A stretch of DNA of 64,000 bases. Source: Cadophora sp. MPI-SDFR-AT-0126. Taxonomy: Eukaryota; Ascomycota; Leotiomycetes; Helotiales; Ploettnerulaceae. A program made the position numbers and the translations under genes. The stretch is taken from contig JAGMVK010000004.1 in NCBI GenBank assembly GCA_020747065.1, positions 434,001 to 498,000 on the forward strand, in the 5' to 3' direction. The notes under the pieces were generated by a model. The model worked only from the letters and a program-made list of their open reading frames with translations. It did not search any database and was not told the DNA's origin. The number at the start of each line of letters is the position of its first letter. Position 1 is the first letter of the stretch. Of the stretch, positions 11,862 through 23,675 are shown in pieces.

Positions 11862-13134
11862 TCAGTCTCCACCAAGACGATGACCAGATCCCCTGTCCCG
11901 CCACGACTCCGGAAGAACACCTCCAGCAGCTGAACCAGACGCAGAAGCGCTTCGCTGGGCAGGTGTGAATGCCGTACCATATGCTCGATGATCAACTCCC
12001 GGAACAGTGCTTTGCCACATTCTCTTGATAACATTCGGCGTGGGAACCAAGTTTACACCACCACCAAATTCTGGGTACAATCGGGTGAGAAAGTCGTATA
12101 GATGGGCGGCAACTAATCCAGTGGCTTGGATCTTTGCTGCCTGTGCTCCCGCCATGACCAAAGTCATCAAGAGCATGGCGTATGGGATGAATTGGGCTGG
12201 GATCTGAACAACGATGAATGTTGCTTTCTGGCCTCGAGCATCTTGGGTGCAGGTGTAGCACATGGCCAAGATTAATGCAGATATGAAGACCACTCCCCCT
12301 GTGACGAATATGTTCAATCCCTATTGGACTTGTCAGATGAGTTCCAGCGGAATGAAACCAAGCCAACGATGACAAGATGTTTGAAGGATATGTAGGGAGT
12401 CACAACCACCCGAGTGAAGTTGATGAATCGACACGAGTTTTCTCAACGGAACTTCCCACCATGCCTACACCGCAATCTGGCCCTAATGTATTTTGCGAAT
12501 GACGGACCAGTTGAAGTGCAGGGGTAATCTTCCTCGTTTTCAGGAACCGCAATAGCTGGGGGCATAGCACCACGCGGGCAGATTAAGAGGTGGATAGGGG
12601 ATTGAATGGAAGAAATTGTAAGCGATGGACAGTAGACAAGTCACCAAACTGTCTACTGCAGAAGGAAAATAGGAAAATTTCTGTGTGGACGAAGAGAGTG
12701 GAGCCTACCAAAATAACAGAGCAAACAAACAGCAGGTACGTGAAATAGTCTCCGGGTCCAGAGACTCTCGGAGTGGCTACTTCAAGCTGACTGCTGTATG
12801 TGTACACTGCCATTGAGTCAGCGAATTGCTTGCAGATGTCGTGAGGAGCTCGTACAGAAATATGTGTCGAGTACGATCCCTAGCCCCTCCCCCGTTATGA
12901 GAAACGAGGTCACAATTGTCCACACATATGGAGGAATCTTGAGGAACTGTCCGAGATAGAAGATCACGTAGCCAAAGCTCAACATGCCAGTGTGACATGA
13001 GATGGAGAGGAAGAAAGCTGCCGCCGCGAGAGTTCTAGGCTACCATCAGTATCAGCACAAACAAACAGAACGGAAAGGCGCAAGACAAACCTCGAGATGG
13101 GCGGAGCTGCCCAGTACATATCCATAGCCGACAT
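11862..13134 (-). CDS. Derlin (Der1-like) ER membrane protein
   Basis: Derlins are rhomboid-like multi-pass ER proteins that help retrotranslocate misfolded proteins in ER-associated degradation. Four exons are read on the minus strand: 13134-13091, 13034-12856, 12806-12709 and 12320-11862, all phase-consistent, giving 259 aa. The N-terminus MDMYWAAPPISR, the segment VLDTYFLYTYSSQLE and the GPGDYFTYLL motif are typical. TM segments follow, then MAGAQAAKIQATGLVAAHLYDF-type sequence (AAHLYDFLTRLYPEFGGG), which is the family signature. The C-terminal 50 residues are polar. The third intron is 388 nt, unusually long here; phase 0 on both sides makes a direct join plausible, but a small missed exon cannot be excluded. 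It is divergent from SAICAR synthetase, with 347 bp between the start codons. Confidence 0.87.
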
Positions 13135-13481
13135 GATTGTTTGTACAAAGATTGGATGCAACGACGAAGCTGTAGAAGCTTGCGAGGTAGAGATCTGATG
13201 ATGAAAGGAAAAGAACAGAACACGATTTTCAATGCGGTCGCTAGCGCTAGCTTACCTATTACTGTGCCGTGGCGCTTGCTGCCTCCAGCCTGGCTGGCCC
13301 GAGCTCTCCAGGGGTTGGATCTACCTCACCGATATTGTACCGATGGCGGGGTTGAATTTTCCAATGCCCCTCACCTCCCTAGAAACTTTTAAAAAGTACA
13401 ACTTCTTCGACCAGGACCAATTCGATTACGAATAGCCTTTGGAAATCTGCAAACTGGCACAAACAACCTGTATACAATACA
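13135..13481. promoter_or_regulatory. shared divergent promoter, Derlin / SAICAR synthetase
   Basis: The 347 bp between the two outward-facing ATGs must hold both promoters. The ADE1 side ends in a CAAAC/ACAATAC-rich leader just before the ATG. No TATA box or clear activator site was identified by eye. Confidence 0.55.
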
Positions 13482-14452
13482 ATGCCTGAATACCCTGTCC
13501 TCACTACCACTACCCTGACTGCCCTCCCAAAGATTGCAGAGGGTAAGGTTCGTGACTTATTCGAGGTTGACTCGAAGACTCTCTTATTTGTTGCATCCGA
13601 TCGTGTTTCTGCTTACGATGTGATCATGCAGAATGTATGCCGTCCCTTGATCAATTGGTATCCCTCCTGCTAATGAGATAGGGCATTCCCTCCAAGGGAC
13701 CTCTCCTCAACCTCCTGTCCACCCACTGGTTCCATCTTCTTTCCACTGTCATTCCCGACCTGCGAACTCACTTTATAACCCTCGACCTACCATCTTCTAT
13801 CCCCGAAGCTGATCGCGCTCCCCTGAGGAACCGCTCCATGCAGGTTCGCCGCCTTAAGATCTTCCCAATTGAGGCAATTGTTCGGGGCTACATTACTGGT
13901 AGTGCCTGGAAGGAATACCAGCGTAATGGTACCGTTCATACGATCCCGATTGCTGCTGGTCTGAAGAATGCGGAGGCTTTCCCTCAAGGTCCTATCTATA
14001 CCCCGAGTACAAAGGCCGAGGCAGGACAAAATGACGAGAACATCTCTCCAGCCCAAGCTGCTGAGATTGTCGGTGAAAAGTACGCAAAGCGAATCGAGGA
14101 GCTAGCTTTGAAGCTATACACGACTGCTCGAGACTATGCTATCGCACGGGGTATCATAATTGCAGACACCAAATTTGAGTTTGGCCTGGATGAGGAGACT
14201 GACGAGATTGTTCTTGTCGACGAGGTATTGACTCCGGACTCCAGTCGTTTCTGGCCTGCAGACAAGTACGAAATCGGTCGCGAGCAAGACAGTTACGATA
14301 AGCAGTACCTGCGAGACTGGCTCACCAGCAATGGATTGAAGGGAAAGCAAGGTGTTGCTATGCCAGAAGATGTCGTTGCGAAGACTGCTGAGAAGTATCG
14401 GGAAGCTTTTCAAAAATTGACTGGTAAGAGGTGGTTAGATGCTATTAGCTAG
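13482..14452 (+). CDS. ADE1: phosphoribosylaminoimidazole-succinocarboxamide (SAICAR) synthetase
   Basis: Ligates aspartate to CAIR with ATP in de novo purine synthesis (cytosol). Exons 13482-13634 and 13682-14452 are joined across a 47-nt intron (phase 0; GTATGC donor, GATAG acceptor), giving 307 aa, the usual length of fungal monofunctional enzymes. Motifs: KIAEGKVRDLFEVD and ASDRVSAYDVIM near the N-terminus, then VRGYITGSAWKEYQ, and IADTKFEFGLD followed by LVDEVLTPDSSRFWP. These are the ATP- and CAIR-binding signatures of SAICAR synthetase. The product lies one step before AICAR, which is also released by the HIS7 enzyme encoded 5 kb away. Confidence 0.96.
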
Positions 14453-14704
14453 ATAGCCTATGATGATTCTCATATAAATCTTTGTAACCACGACACTGGA
14501 CTTGTTGCATTTAAGTGGACGGTTGATGCCTTGGCGGGGCCTTGCGATGACGGCGGCCAAACCCCCACTAAAACATTTCGCCCGCTGAGTCTTCGGTGAG
14601 TGGTGTTGATCTTCACGAAAACTTTCTAGCATTTAACTTCAGTTCACTTCCACCACCTTTTGGTACAACTCTTCCAACAACAATACACCACGACACGATA
14701 AATC

Positions 14705-16300
14705 ATGGCAGGACCAAAGTGAGTTATAAACATCAAATAATCGAGAGAAGTTTGCTGAGGAGGTACCGACCTCTGAACGTCTCGACTTTGGCTGGCTTAC
14801 CCCACCATTAAAGCTCATCGAACATACTGGATCTATTCTGATACGTTCTAGGAAAGTTCTTATGCTCGGCGCTGGGTTTGTCACCAGTACGTACGCATCA
14901 TATCCGTTCCATACAACATTTCCAAATAGCATTGATTAACTTTTAATTGCGTGCAGAACCTACGCTGGATGTTCTCAGTGATGCTGGCATTGAAGTCTCT
15001 GTTGGTATGTTGAAGCAATTGATTCCCAAAATCCCCAACTGAGCTTTTTGTAGCATGCAGAACCCTCGAAAGCGCAAAGAAGCTGTCCGCAGGCGTCAAG
15101 AACGCCACTCCAATCTCCCTCGATGTCACAGACCTAAAGGCTCTTGATGCCGAAGTTGCAAAGAACGACCTAGTCATCAGTCTGATTCCATACACATTCC
15201 ACGCTACCGTCATCGAGTCTGCCATTCGAAACAAGAAGCATGTGGTCACAACTAGCTATGTGTCTCCCGCCATGCTTGAGTTGGACGCAAAAGCCAAGGA
15301 GGCAGGAATCACAGTCATGAATGAGATTGGTTTGGATCCAGGAATCGACCACTTGTACGCCATCAAGACAATCGAGGAGGTACACAAGGCTGGAGGCAAG
15401 ATCACATCCTTCCTTTCATACTGCGGTGGTCTCCCAGCTCCAGAAGCATCAGACAACCCGCTCGGATACAAGTTCTCGTGGTCTTCCAGAGGTGTTCTGT
15501 TGGCATTGAGAAATGCTGCAAAGTACTATAAGGATGGCAAGGTTGTCGAAATTGAGGGCAAGGAGTTGATGGGCACGGCTAAGCCATACTTCATCTATCC
15601 TGGTTTTGCGTTTGTCGCCTACCCAAACAGAGATTCCACCCCATACAAGGAGCGCTACAACATCCCTGAAGCCCAAACCATCATCAGAGGTACTCTCAGA
15701 TACCAAGGATTTCCAGAATTTGTTCGCGTGTTGGTCGACATGGGTTTCCTGAGCGACGAGCCTGTAGCAGCCTTGAAGGAGCCAATCCCATGGAAGGAAG
15801 CCACAAAGAAGATCCTCTCCGCAACCTCATCCAGCGAGCAAGACCTCAAGTGGGCTATTGCCTCCAAGGCCAACTTCAAGGATACCGAGGAGAAGAACCG
15901 CCTCATGGCCGGCCTCAGCTGGGTTGGCATCTTCTCCGATGAAAAGATCACTCCTCGCGGCAATCCACTCGACACTCTCTGTGCCACTCTCGAGCAGAAG
16001 ATGCAATTCGAAGAGGGCGAGCGCGATTTCGTCATGCTACAACACAAGTTCGAGATTGAGAACAAGGATGGCAGCAAGGAGACCCGTACATCGACTCTGG
16101 TCGAATATGGTGATCCAAAAGGATACTCTGCCATGGCTAAGCTGGTTGGTGTCCCTTGCGGTGTGGCTGTGAAGCAGGTGCTTGATGGTACAATCTCTGA
16201 GAAGGGTATCCTCGCTCCTATGTCTTCGAAGATCAACGATCCTTTGATGAAGGAGTTGAAGAAGTATGGCATTGAATTGGTTGAGAAGGTCATCGCATAG
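14705..16300 (+). CDS. LYS9: saccharopine dehydrogenase (NADP+, L-glutamate-forming), saccharopine reductase
   Basis: Catalyses the penultimate step of the fungal alpha-aminoadipate lysine pathway, condensing aminoadipate semialdehyde with glutamate. Four exons are read: 14705-14718, 14852-14886, 14957-15004 and 15054-16300, all phase-consistent, giving 447 aa, the usual family length. The first three exons are very short (14, 35 and 48 nt) and encode the Rossmann start KKVLMLGAGFVTKPTLDVL. VACRTLESAKKL, LIPYTFHATVI and MNEIGLDPGIDHLYAI follow, then the long C-terminal domain ending GIELVEKVIA. The ATG at 14705 encodes MAGPK, the usual start. The short 5' exons are easily missed by gene finders that begin the gene at the 15242 frame. 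Confidence 0.95.
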
Positions 16301-16900
16301 TTTGGACCAACCTTATCAAACGTGTTTCGATTTCGATCGGTAGAATAAAAATAGATTCGCGATTGGCGTTGATATCCCACATATTTTCTGAATCAGTATA
16401 GGACCTGGAGGCGTACGTGAAGATATGATAGACGTGTCCGAATATTAAGAGAGCTCGGTACGTTGCATTCGAGATTTGCGATAGCTGGCTCACACATACG
16501 GAGCAAACGGTGTGGGAGTACAAGAAAAAAAGATTGAAGGGTTGGCAGCTCGAAATTCAACGAATGGCAACAGCAGGTTCATAGAGCGTTCCCGTTGAAT
16601 GAGCGATGCAGCTTTTGAAGCAACGAATGGCGGCTGGCTACGCTGCAAGTTCCCTGGCAAACGGGAATTGGCCACATCAGGTTTGTTGACCGAGTAGATC
16701 GTGGTCCCATCAGTCGAGAGGAATGTGGAGATATCTACTGCTTCATCATTTATATCGCAGTATTGCACCTCTTCGCCTTAAAAGTGGCCTAGGCAAGCCA
16801 ATGCTGAATCTTGACTGAATACGGCCTTCACTCCAGGCTATCTACGCTTGTCACCATTTTAAAATCTGGTAAAGACAAGGAGAGAGCTCAACTCATCAAG
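16301..16900. other. intergenic region
   Basis: 3' flank of LYS9 and promoter of the FtsJ-like gene. An upstream in-frame ATG at 16811 could extend that protein by 30 residues. Nothing else was recognised. Confidence 0.5.
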
Positions 16901-18031
16901 ATGGAAGCTCCTGCTGAACCGGGCTTGAGCAGCCCAATTGTGCCGCAGTCAGCTATCGCAACCTTCCACAGCGTCCTTCGCAAAACAGAACAGGTATATG
17001 CCAGGCTTATGGAACTGAAAGAAAAGGTGTGCTAACCCCCAGAAACGAGAATCTCACCTGCCAGTATAGGTTGCTGACAAGTTATGAAGGGATGGAATAA
17101 TCCCAAAGGAGACGAACATTTCAAGCAGCAAAGACATCGAGCCGACAACACCAAAGGTCAGGATGCAGTCACATTCTATCGAATGATGCAGCAGATTGGC
17201 GACGAGATGCAAGCAAATACTAGCGCATTCTCCCACGTCAATCAAGCTCAGCCCGAAGACGATATAAGAATCCTCGATCTGTGCATGGCTCCAGGCGGCT
17301 ACACATCCACTGCTCTCAAGTACAGCCCAAGAGCGAAAGCCACCGGCATTACACTACCTCCAAGTCAAGGAGGTCACAAAGTCATCCTAAATTCTCCCCG
17401 ATCTACCGTTCTATACCAAGACATCACCATGTTCGCCAAAGAGTTCGGCGTAGACGACAATGAAATTCCCGCCAAACATCCCGCACGCGCATCTTTCCTG
17501 GCAGAACAACCCTTCGTCAACCAGAAATTCGACCTCGTCATCTGCGACGGTCAAGTCCTTCGCACACACAAGCGGCCTGAGTACCGCGAGGCGAACGAAG
17601 CGACACGGCTTACATGCTCGCAGCTCATCCTGGCGTTGCAGCGGATCCGACAAGGAGGGACCTTGATTATGCTACTACACAAGATTGAAGCCTGGGACAC
17701 GATGGAGCTTCTGTACTTGTTCTCACGTTTCTCAGATATAGAGTTGTTCAAGCCGGTGAAGAAGCATGCTATCCGGGGGACGTTCTATCTTATTGCAAAG
17801 AATATGCAGCCGGATGCGGAAGCTGCGAATGAGGCAGTCAGGGCTTGGAAGAGGGCTTGGTGGAATGCGACATTTGGTGGTGAGGAGGGGACTGGTGCTG
17901 CGAGGATGAGAGTCGATGATGGATATGCGCAGAGTGTTATTGATTCTTTTGGCGAGAAGTTCACTGTGCTTGCGAAGCCGGTTTGGAGCATTCAAGCAGA
18001 TGCTTTGAGTCGATCTGACTTCGTTCGATGA
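16901..18031 (+). CDS. FtsJ-like (Rossmann) ribose 2'-O-methyltransferase-type protein
   Basis: A probable S-adenosylmethionine-dependent RNA methyltransferase; the substrate is unknown. Exons 16901-17026 and 17090-18031 are joined by a 63-nt intron (GTGTGC donor, GAAG acceptor, phase 0), giving 355 aa. This acceptor is chosen because an in-frame TGA at 17075 blocks the earlier AGs. The SAM motif LDLCMAPGGYTS is near residue 105, FDLVICDGQ near 190, and an LHKIEAW segment near 250 gives a possible catalytic Lys. A fully conserved FtsJ K-D-K-E tetrad was not confirmed. The start at 16901 has an A at -3 and G at +4; an in-frame ATG at 16811 is less convincing. The protein could act on mRNA caps or on another RNA; sequence alone does not decide. 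Confidence 0.75.
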
Positions 18032-19470
18032 TTACCATCGGCGTAATGAAGGGACAGCTCGTCTGAATTGGTCCATGACTTGGTGGTAACGTTGATTGAA
18101 ATGACGCGTGTCAGATTTGTTGGGTCACGAGTGTATGAAAGCATTGACAGATGTACCGAGATGGTAAAGATGAAATTTCGGAAATTTATGAAGACATTTG
18201 AATCACTAGAACCAAGCACATTTAGGATTCACAAATTCAGTGGTGCCTATTTTGATGTTCAACTAGACCTTGACAGGAGACATACTTGAAGTTTAAGCGC
18301 GACTCCAAAAGTAAACAAAGTTCGGCTTAGCGAGGAGCGTTTGAAGCTGGGTCTACAGTAATCATATTCGTACTGGGCCCCTGAGACTGGTTTCCCTCAC
18401 ACCTTAGACGCACGGATTGAGCTAAAGTCACAGAACCGGACAAGAAATAGCAGTATTTGGTTTTCTGACTCGGGCTAGTATTTTGCAATCGCTAGTTAAC
18501 CACGTAAAGATATAAAGGCAGCGCAATTGTGGTATTGACTTTCAATTGTTGTATCATCAGCTTTGAATACAACCCAGTGACCAACTGCACACTGCTATTT
18601 AATGGCATACCATATGATCGATTTTGTGAACGCTTGATGCTTTTAAAGACGTCTTCAGCGCGTTCAGAATTCCCAGAATGTGTGTCTCCGGAACAGTCGA
18701 TGCTTCTTTGTAGTCAACAATCACCGTACGATCGATAGCAGCTCGGATCGGGGAAATCCACTTTTGTACTTTCGACATCTGCTTCCTGCACTGGGTTTCT
18801 TTGTTTTCGATACGATAAGTCGACGAGCGTTGTATTCATTCATTCATGTGATGAATTCCAAAGTCCTCAAGTGCCTTAGAATGCGCAGTCAGCTCTGTAC
18901 TTTAGGAAGTCTTGCTAACCTGCAAAGTGTTCCTGACGATGAAGATGAAAAATTGTGCTTATCTGTATCAAGAGACTTTCTCTTCCAGGCAAGTTCATGG
19001 TGCTCTATTAAAAGCATTTTGAATAGTTCTGCTTGTTCATCTGAATTATTAGATACTAGGAGAACCAGGAGTTCTTATTCCAAGTATTTTCAATATCATT
19101 GCCCTAGCAGACGTCATATTCTGAACTCTAAACCATTTTCTTATCTCTATGGCCTGAAGTGGACCTTCCTCTGCTTAAATCCTTTGGAGCATAGGACTTG
19201 AAAAGCTGTCACTGGGGGCTCAGAGAAAGCCAGATGCTTCACTACATGAAGAACAGCGGCTACCACAGATATGGCAGTCCTGATTGCTCAGGGACGCCGT
19301 ACCATCTCCGGACTCGCCTTCATGGAAATCATTCAAACTTGTCAGATTACACAAGCAAACTAATTGCTGTTCTCATAAGGAGTTGGGGAGGAACTCGCGA
19401 AGTGAGCTCCACCTCAGAAGCAAAATGCACTCCGGATGCAGAGAAGTCATTTGATATGCTGTTCTATCGT
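18032..19470. other. AT-rich gene-free stretch
   Basis: This convergent region between the FtsJ-like gene (+) and HIS7 (-) is visibly richer in A/T than its neighbours. It contains open frames 18680-19201 (173 codons) and 19198-19641 (+). The first is Ser/Cys/Phe-rich without a motif; the second runs antisense into HIS7. Neither is called a gene. Confidence 0.5.
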
Positions 19471-21165
19471 CTATATCTCGCTCTCAAACTGTCTGACCAT
19501 CAACCCCTTCTCAGCAAGCGCGTCTTTGACCTGCTTAACGGTATATTCACCTCTGTGAAACATCCCAGCACCAAGCGCAGCATCCGTCCTCGTCTTCGAG
19601 AACACCTCCTCGAAATGTCCCGGGTTTCCTGCACCACTTGACGCAATGACCGGAATACTGATGGCACTCTTCACCTGGTCAATAAGCTCTAGATCAAAAC
19701 CGCTGTTCGTCCCATCCTTATCTATGCAATTCAGCAAGATCTCGCCAGCGCCCATGGCTTCGACTGCGGTGGATAATTCTACCACATCCATGTCTCTGGT
19801 TTCGCGGCCGCCTTTGATTGTGCATGCGTACCAGCACGATGTCTCGCCGTTTGGTCCGGGGTATTTGGTTTGAATTGTGTTGTGTTTCGTGTCTTCTGGA
19901 TTCGCAACGTATACCCTCTTTGGGTCTACACTGACAACCACGGCTTGGTTGCCGTATGCTTGTGATATCTGCTCAATGGCGGTTTTGCCAGAGAGTTTCT
20001 TCCTTGCGGCATAGTATTCTTCAGCTGCTGTCACAGCGTCAGAGCCAATCGACACTTTGTCGGCACCACTCTTGAAGTACATCGTTGCAATTTCCAGAGC
20101 CGAGACCTTCGTGCCATCGGTATCTGTCGTGTCTCTAATTCCTCCACCAATCGTCAACGGCACGAATACCGTTTCTGATGTTTTCCGCAAAATCTCCAAC
20201 ATGGGCAGATCCGCTAACGGGCAATCTCGAAAACTGGTAATGTTCAAGAACGTAACCTCGTCTGCTCCTTGCTCGTAGTATTTCCGTGCCATCTCCACGG
20301 GTTTCCCTAGATTCCTGACATTTCCTCCTTCCGTCTTCTCTCTTACATCGTACTGGTCTCCTTTCGTGACGACGAGATCTCCTTGATCATTTGTCCGTAC
20401 GTCCAGGCATGCGATTACTCTCCTTGTCAGACCTTCCTTCACGGCTTCCATACCAGCAGAGATACCACTATCTTTGTCTCCATCCAGAAATGCCTTGATG
20501 ACCCTTAGACCTGCAACGCCGCTCTTCTCAGGGTGGAACTGAGTAGCCAGTATATTCCCTTTCGCAACAGCACCAACGAACTCCTCGTCCCCATATCTCG
20601 CAGTCGCAACATCCCAGCCCTGACTTTCGAGTTCACCTTTCCGGTATGGGACTTTATATGAGTGGACATAGTAGTATTTCGAGCTCGGTCTTAGTCCATA
20701 GACTTGCTTGTCGGATGTGTTGGCACTGTTCCACCCAATGTGCGGTACTGATTTTGAGCTGTCGTCGAACCGATCGAGGTGACCTTTGATCACACCAAGC
20801 CCAGGAATGGTGGGACTTTCTGAAGAGCCTTCGAAGAGAACTTGTAAACCAACGCAGATTGCCATAAAAGGCTTGCCAGAATCGATGTGTTTCCTAATGG
20901 CGGGCAGGTAACCTGCAGAGGCAAATTGACTCATACAGTGACCAAAGTGGCCCACGCCAGGGAGGATAAGTTTCTTTTCGATTGTTAGCAGTTCCTCGAA
21001 AAAGGAATATCTTTCAAGTCGATGATCTGTCCCATTACTTACATCTGCTTTCTCAACATCTTCCGGTGATCGGACCCATTCGATAGTATATCCAACTTTC
21101 TCGATGGCATTGACCAGACTCCGTACGTTTCCTGCAACGTAATCGAGCAAGTAAACCTTTGACAT
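19471..21165 (-). CDS. HIS7: imidazole glycerol phosphate synthase (glutamine amidotransferase-cyclase)
   Basis: The bifunctional enzyme converts PRFAR and glutamine to imidazole-glycerol phosphate and AICAR in histidine synthesis. The HisH-type domain (about residues 1-210) holds the nucleophile in [14 protein letters not shown] and the catalytic His in QFHPEKSG. The HisF-type barrel follows, with [33 protein letters not shown] and [14 protein letters not shown]. The frame is open for 564 codons, but 21042-20974 looks like a 69-nt intron without a stop: GTAAGT donor, CTAAC branch site and AAAG acceptor. Removing it gives 541 aa and restores the usual spacing before [20 protein letters not shown] element lies 59 bp upstream of the ATG. 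The enzyme's AICAR product feeds the purine pathway. Confidence 0.95.
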   Translation of the reverse strand: MSKVYLLDYVAGNVRSLVNAIEKVGYTIEWVRSPEDVEKADVSNGTDHRLERYSFFEELLTIEKKLILPGVGHFGHCMSQFASAGYLPAIRKHIDSGKPFMAICVGLQVLFEGSSESPTIPGLGVIKGHLDRFDDSSKSVPHIGWNSANTSDKQVYGLRPSSKYYYVHSYKVPYRKGELESQGWDVATARYGDEEFVGAVAKGNILATQFHPEKSGVAGLRVIKAFLDGDKDSGISAGMEAVKEGLTRRVIACLDVRTNDQGDLVVTKGDQYDVREKTEGGNVRNLGKPVEMARKYYEQGADEVTFLNITSFRDCPLADLPMLEILRKTSETVFVPLTIGGGIRDTTDTDGTKVSALEIATMYFKSGADKVSIGSDAVTAAEEYYAARKKLSGKTAIEQISQAYGNQAVVVSVDPKRVYVANPEDTKHNTIQTKYPGPNGETSCWYACTIKGGRETRDMDVVELSTAVEAMGAGEILLNCIDKDGTNSGFDLELIDQVKSAISIPVIASSGAGNPGHFEEVFSKTRTDAALGAGMFHRGEYTVKQVKDALAEKGLMVRQFESEI

Positions 21166-22633
21166 TTTGCCGAAGGTCTCTTTCTGAAAAGTAGTGAAGG
21201 TAATCGAAGTATGTCAAGAAATGTGAGTCAGGAAAAGAAGATTGGGTCGCGGGGCACTTTTGAAAATATTGCCGCTTTTCCTCACCGCCTTAACCCCTCC
21301 GCCCCACTATAAGCTTCATATCCTCTAAGTAGACTTTCTTTCTATCATAGTAAGAGATCGACGACGAAAACTAAATAGACTATCATATGGCGCATAATCC
21401 TCTCGATCCTACAGACTCAGCACCGTAAGGCCTCAGCTCAAAATGAAAACCTTCAAGTTGCTCTGAGATCGTGGAGTTGTTCACACACTCCTGAAAAATC
21501 CTCGTGGAAATCGAAAAGCTGCATTCGAGCCCAACGATTTCAGTTCATGATACCAGTGTCTCAGAAGTCCCATTCATTGTCCACTTACGTGCGTGCTCGT
21601 GATATACACATTTAATTACAAGGTTGTAATGTCATACAATGAACTTTACAGCAGGTAATTCGACGGGCGGCGCCTCCTCTCCTCCAAGTGATGTAATCTT
21701 CACAGCCTGATTCTCTTTCGTTCAAGCTTTCTGGGCTATCGCGCCTATCCGATTATTGGTTACAATGCTATTGTATTCGTGCTGATGATATGAATTCTCA
21801 CACTGTCTCGCTTACGATATAAACACACGATCTGAAGCGAGTCAAGTCAAGCGACAACCGTAAACAAACCCGTTTAAATGAAACGGTAGGTCTGGGAGTA
21901 CAAGCCAAAGACTTTTATTTGTTGGGAATTGTCAGTGAGACGGAAGCAAGGATGGGAGGATGTGAGAGTGTTCAATATCTCAGCTGACAGATGGGGAAAG
22001 GATAGGTGCGGTTGTGGCGAGAGTCTGGCTGCTCCCTTTGTCTCTCGACGATGATCACTCCTGATTGTCACGTTCAAATTTCACACATCAGGCACAAAGT
22101 TTGAGGTGGCCGAATCTCTCATTATCCGCCCTGACGAGGGCCTCGTCTGGCTTATCCTCTAGGGACAATCCCGTCCACATCATCAAGACATGAACGCAAC
22201 ATCAGCAATAGCATCCCCATACATCCCAACAGAAATAGGAGAAGAGTGGTGCGAAGTGGTCGCCCGACCGTGGATAGCACCTCGTTCCCTCACCAGAACA
22301 TGCCATATCCGCAGGACACATACATGTACATGGCGACGAGAGACACGAGAATACTAAAAAGCAAACGCAAATCCTTTCCGTCCTTAGTGGGGAATGTTCA
22401 ATTTCCAAAACAGCAGAGCGCGGGGGGTATTAGAAAAGTAGAGTTGAGAACGCTTGGTAGGTTCATCGGAAGGTGGCCAAACCTCGTGGTGTTGAAGGGA
22501 AAATTGTGAGCGAGCTTGCCGCTCGTAATGTTTCCATATGGTCCAATCTGATGGAGATAGACAATCGTCCTCGAAGCCAATTTGGAAATATAACTCCGAG
22601 CTAGGGTACCAATCGTACAACACATACGCAACT
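21166..22633. other. intergenic region upstream of HIS7
   Basis: The HIS7 promoter occupies the left end. A conspicuously CT-rich run lies near 21290-21350. The remaining kilobase shows no supported ORF, RNA gene or repeat. Confidence 0.5.
21224..21230. promoter_or_regulatory. TGAGTCA, Gcn4/CpcA-type element upstream of HIS7
   Basis: A perfect match to TGASTCA, the site of the general amino-acid control activator (Gcn4 in yeast, CPC1/CpcA in filamentous fungi), 59 bp upstream of the HIS7 ATG. HIS7 is a classical target of this regulation. Binding is inferred from the sequence match and position only. Confidence 0.6.
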
Positions 22634-23675
22634 TTAGATAGTCTTGGGAGATTTGGAATTCCTGCCAGGGTTGTCAGTACATCTGTGGCAGGTCAGTAAG
22701 TCGAGGACATGGGAAGAAAACATACCCCATCTCCACAATGTCATCGACATGATTGCACAGTGCGACGAAGAGGTCAAAGAAAAGTTTACCGCCACTCTCC
22801 ATTTCTGTCTGCATGGTTCCGCTCCTCTTGAATGTCTTGCGACATCTGATGATCAAGGCGAGATAATGAGCGCGGAGCCGTGAGTCCGTGTCCGGCGTGT
22901 TGTCATACGCATACCGCGCGGAGCGAAGGATGGTAGCGACCTCGATTCCACTCTGCAGACCCTGCTTTTTGAGGGCAAGGTGCTTGAGTTCCTCCAGGCC
23001 GTACTTCTCCGCTGCGCAGTATATGACGGTATCCTTCAAGAGGTGTTCGCGCACGCTGGAGATGTAGGTTGTAGCCTCGACGGAGCCGCGACCACCAGTA
23101 TTTTCGGGGTTTGGTGATGACACCGCATCCTCGAGTTCCCAAGAGTTTCTGCGCTTGTTGTGGAGCAAGCGGGGGTAGTAGTCGCCCTTCTAGAGAGAAG
23201 TAAGCATTTGCGCAAACAGATATCAGAGGCAGCGCAAACAAGTGGATGTCAAGAACGAAAACATGTGGCAGACATACGTAAAGATACTCGAGAACACATG
23301 AGAAGATCTCAGGTTCCTCGTCTGGGAGATCGATCCTCTTGCTCCCTGCCTCGAGGAATTGGCCCCTACAAGCCGCCGCAAAGAACGGCGACATTGTAAG
23401 GACATCCTCGTGCGCTGCAAATAATCGTCCTTCCCTGCCAACCGTGAAGGTCACAATCGGCGAGGTCAGAGTGCTGCGGGCAAGTCAGTAACTGTTCTAC
23501 TTCCCTATGTGCAACAATAAAATTGTTGTTTAGGCAGGCAGCCTTACCTCCCGGCTGGCGGGCTCTGATCGAACGACTTCTGCAATTTCGCCAACTTCGC
23601 GGGATCCCGATACGACTTCTTCAGCTTGACAGTCTTCTCCACGCGATCGTTTGTTCTGAACGAGCGCTTGAACAT
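22634..23675 (-). CDS. BTB/POZ domain protein
   Basis: BTB proteins mediate dimerisation and often recruit Cullin-3 ubiquitin ligase; this type is abundant in filamentous fungi and mostly uncharacterised. Four exons are read: 23675-23548, 23473-23278, 23189-22726 and 22682-22634, phase-consistent, giving 278 aa. A basic N-terminus (about residues 1-42) precedes the BTB fold: VTFTVGREGRLFAAHEDVL, then SPFFAAACRGQF, IDLPDEEPEIFSCVLEYLY, and the helix segment VIYCAAEKYGLEELKHLAL. A CR-rich C-terminal helix region with LFVALCNHVDDIVEMG follows. The last exon is short, and its acceptor (22683 or slightly downstream) is uncertain, but both choices end at the same TAA. The substrate or partner is unknown. 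Confidence 0.8.

Noticed and set aside
12583..12813. Extra Derlin exon within intron 3 (frame read-through of exon 3)
   Set aside because: Read-through gives sequence unlike any Derlin and would break the join to the conserved GGVVFISALIL segment.
12814..12820. TGAGTCA within the Derlin second intron as an ADE1 regulatory site
   Set aside because: It lies over 650 bp from the ADE1 ATG and inside another gene, so a role is not supported.
19198..19641. 147-codon ORF (+) overlapping the HIS7 3' end
   Set aside because: The overlapped part is the complement of a well-conserved HisF segment; the rest has no motif.
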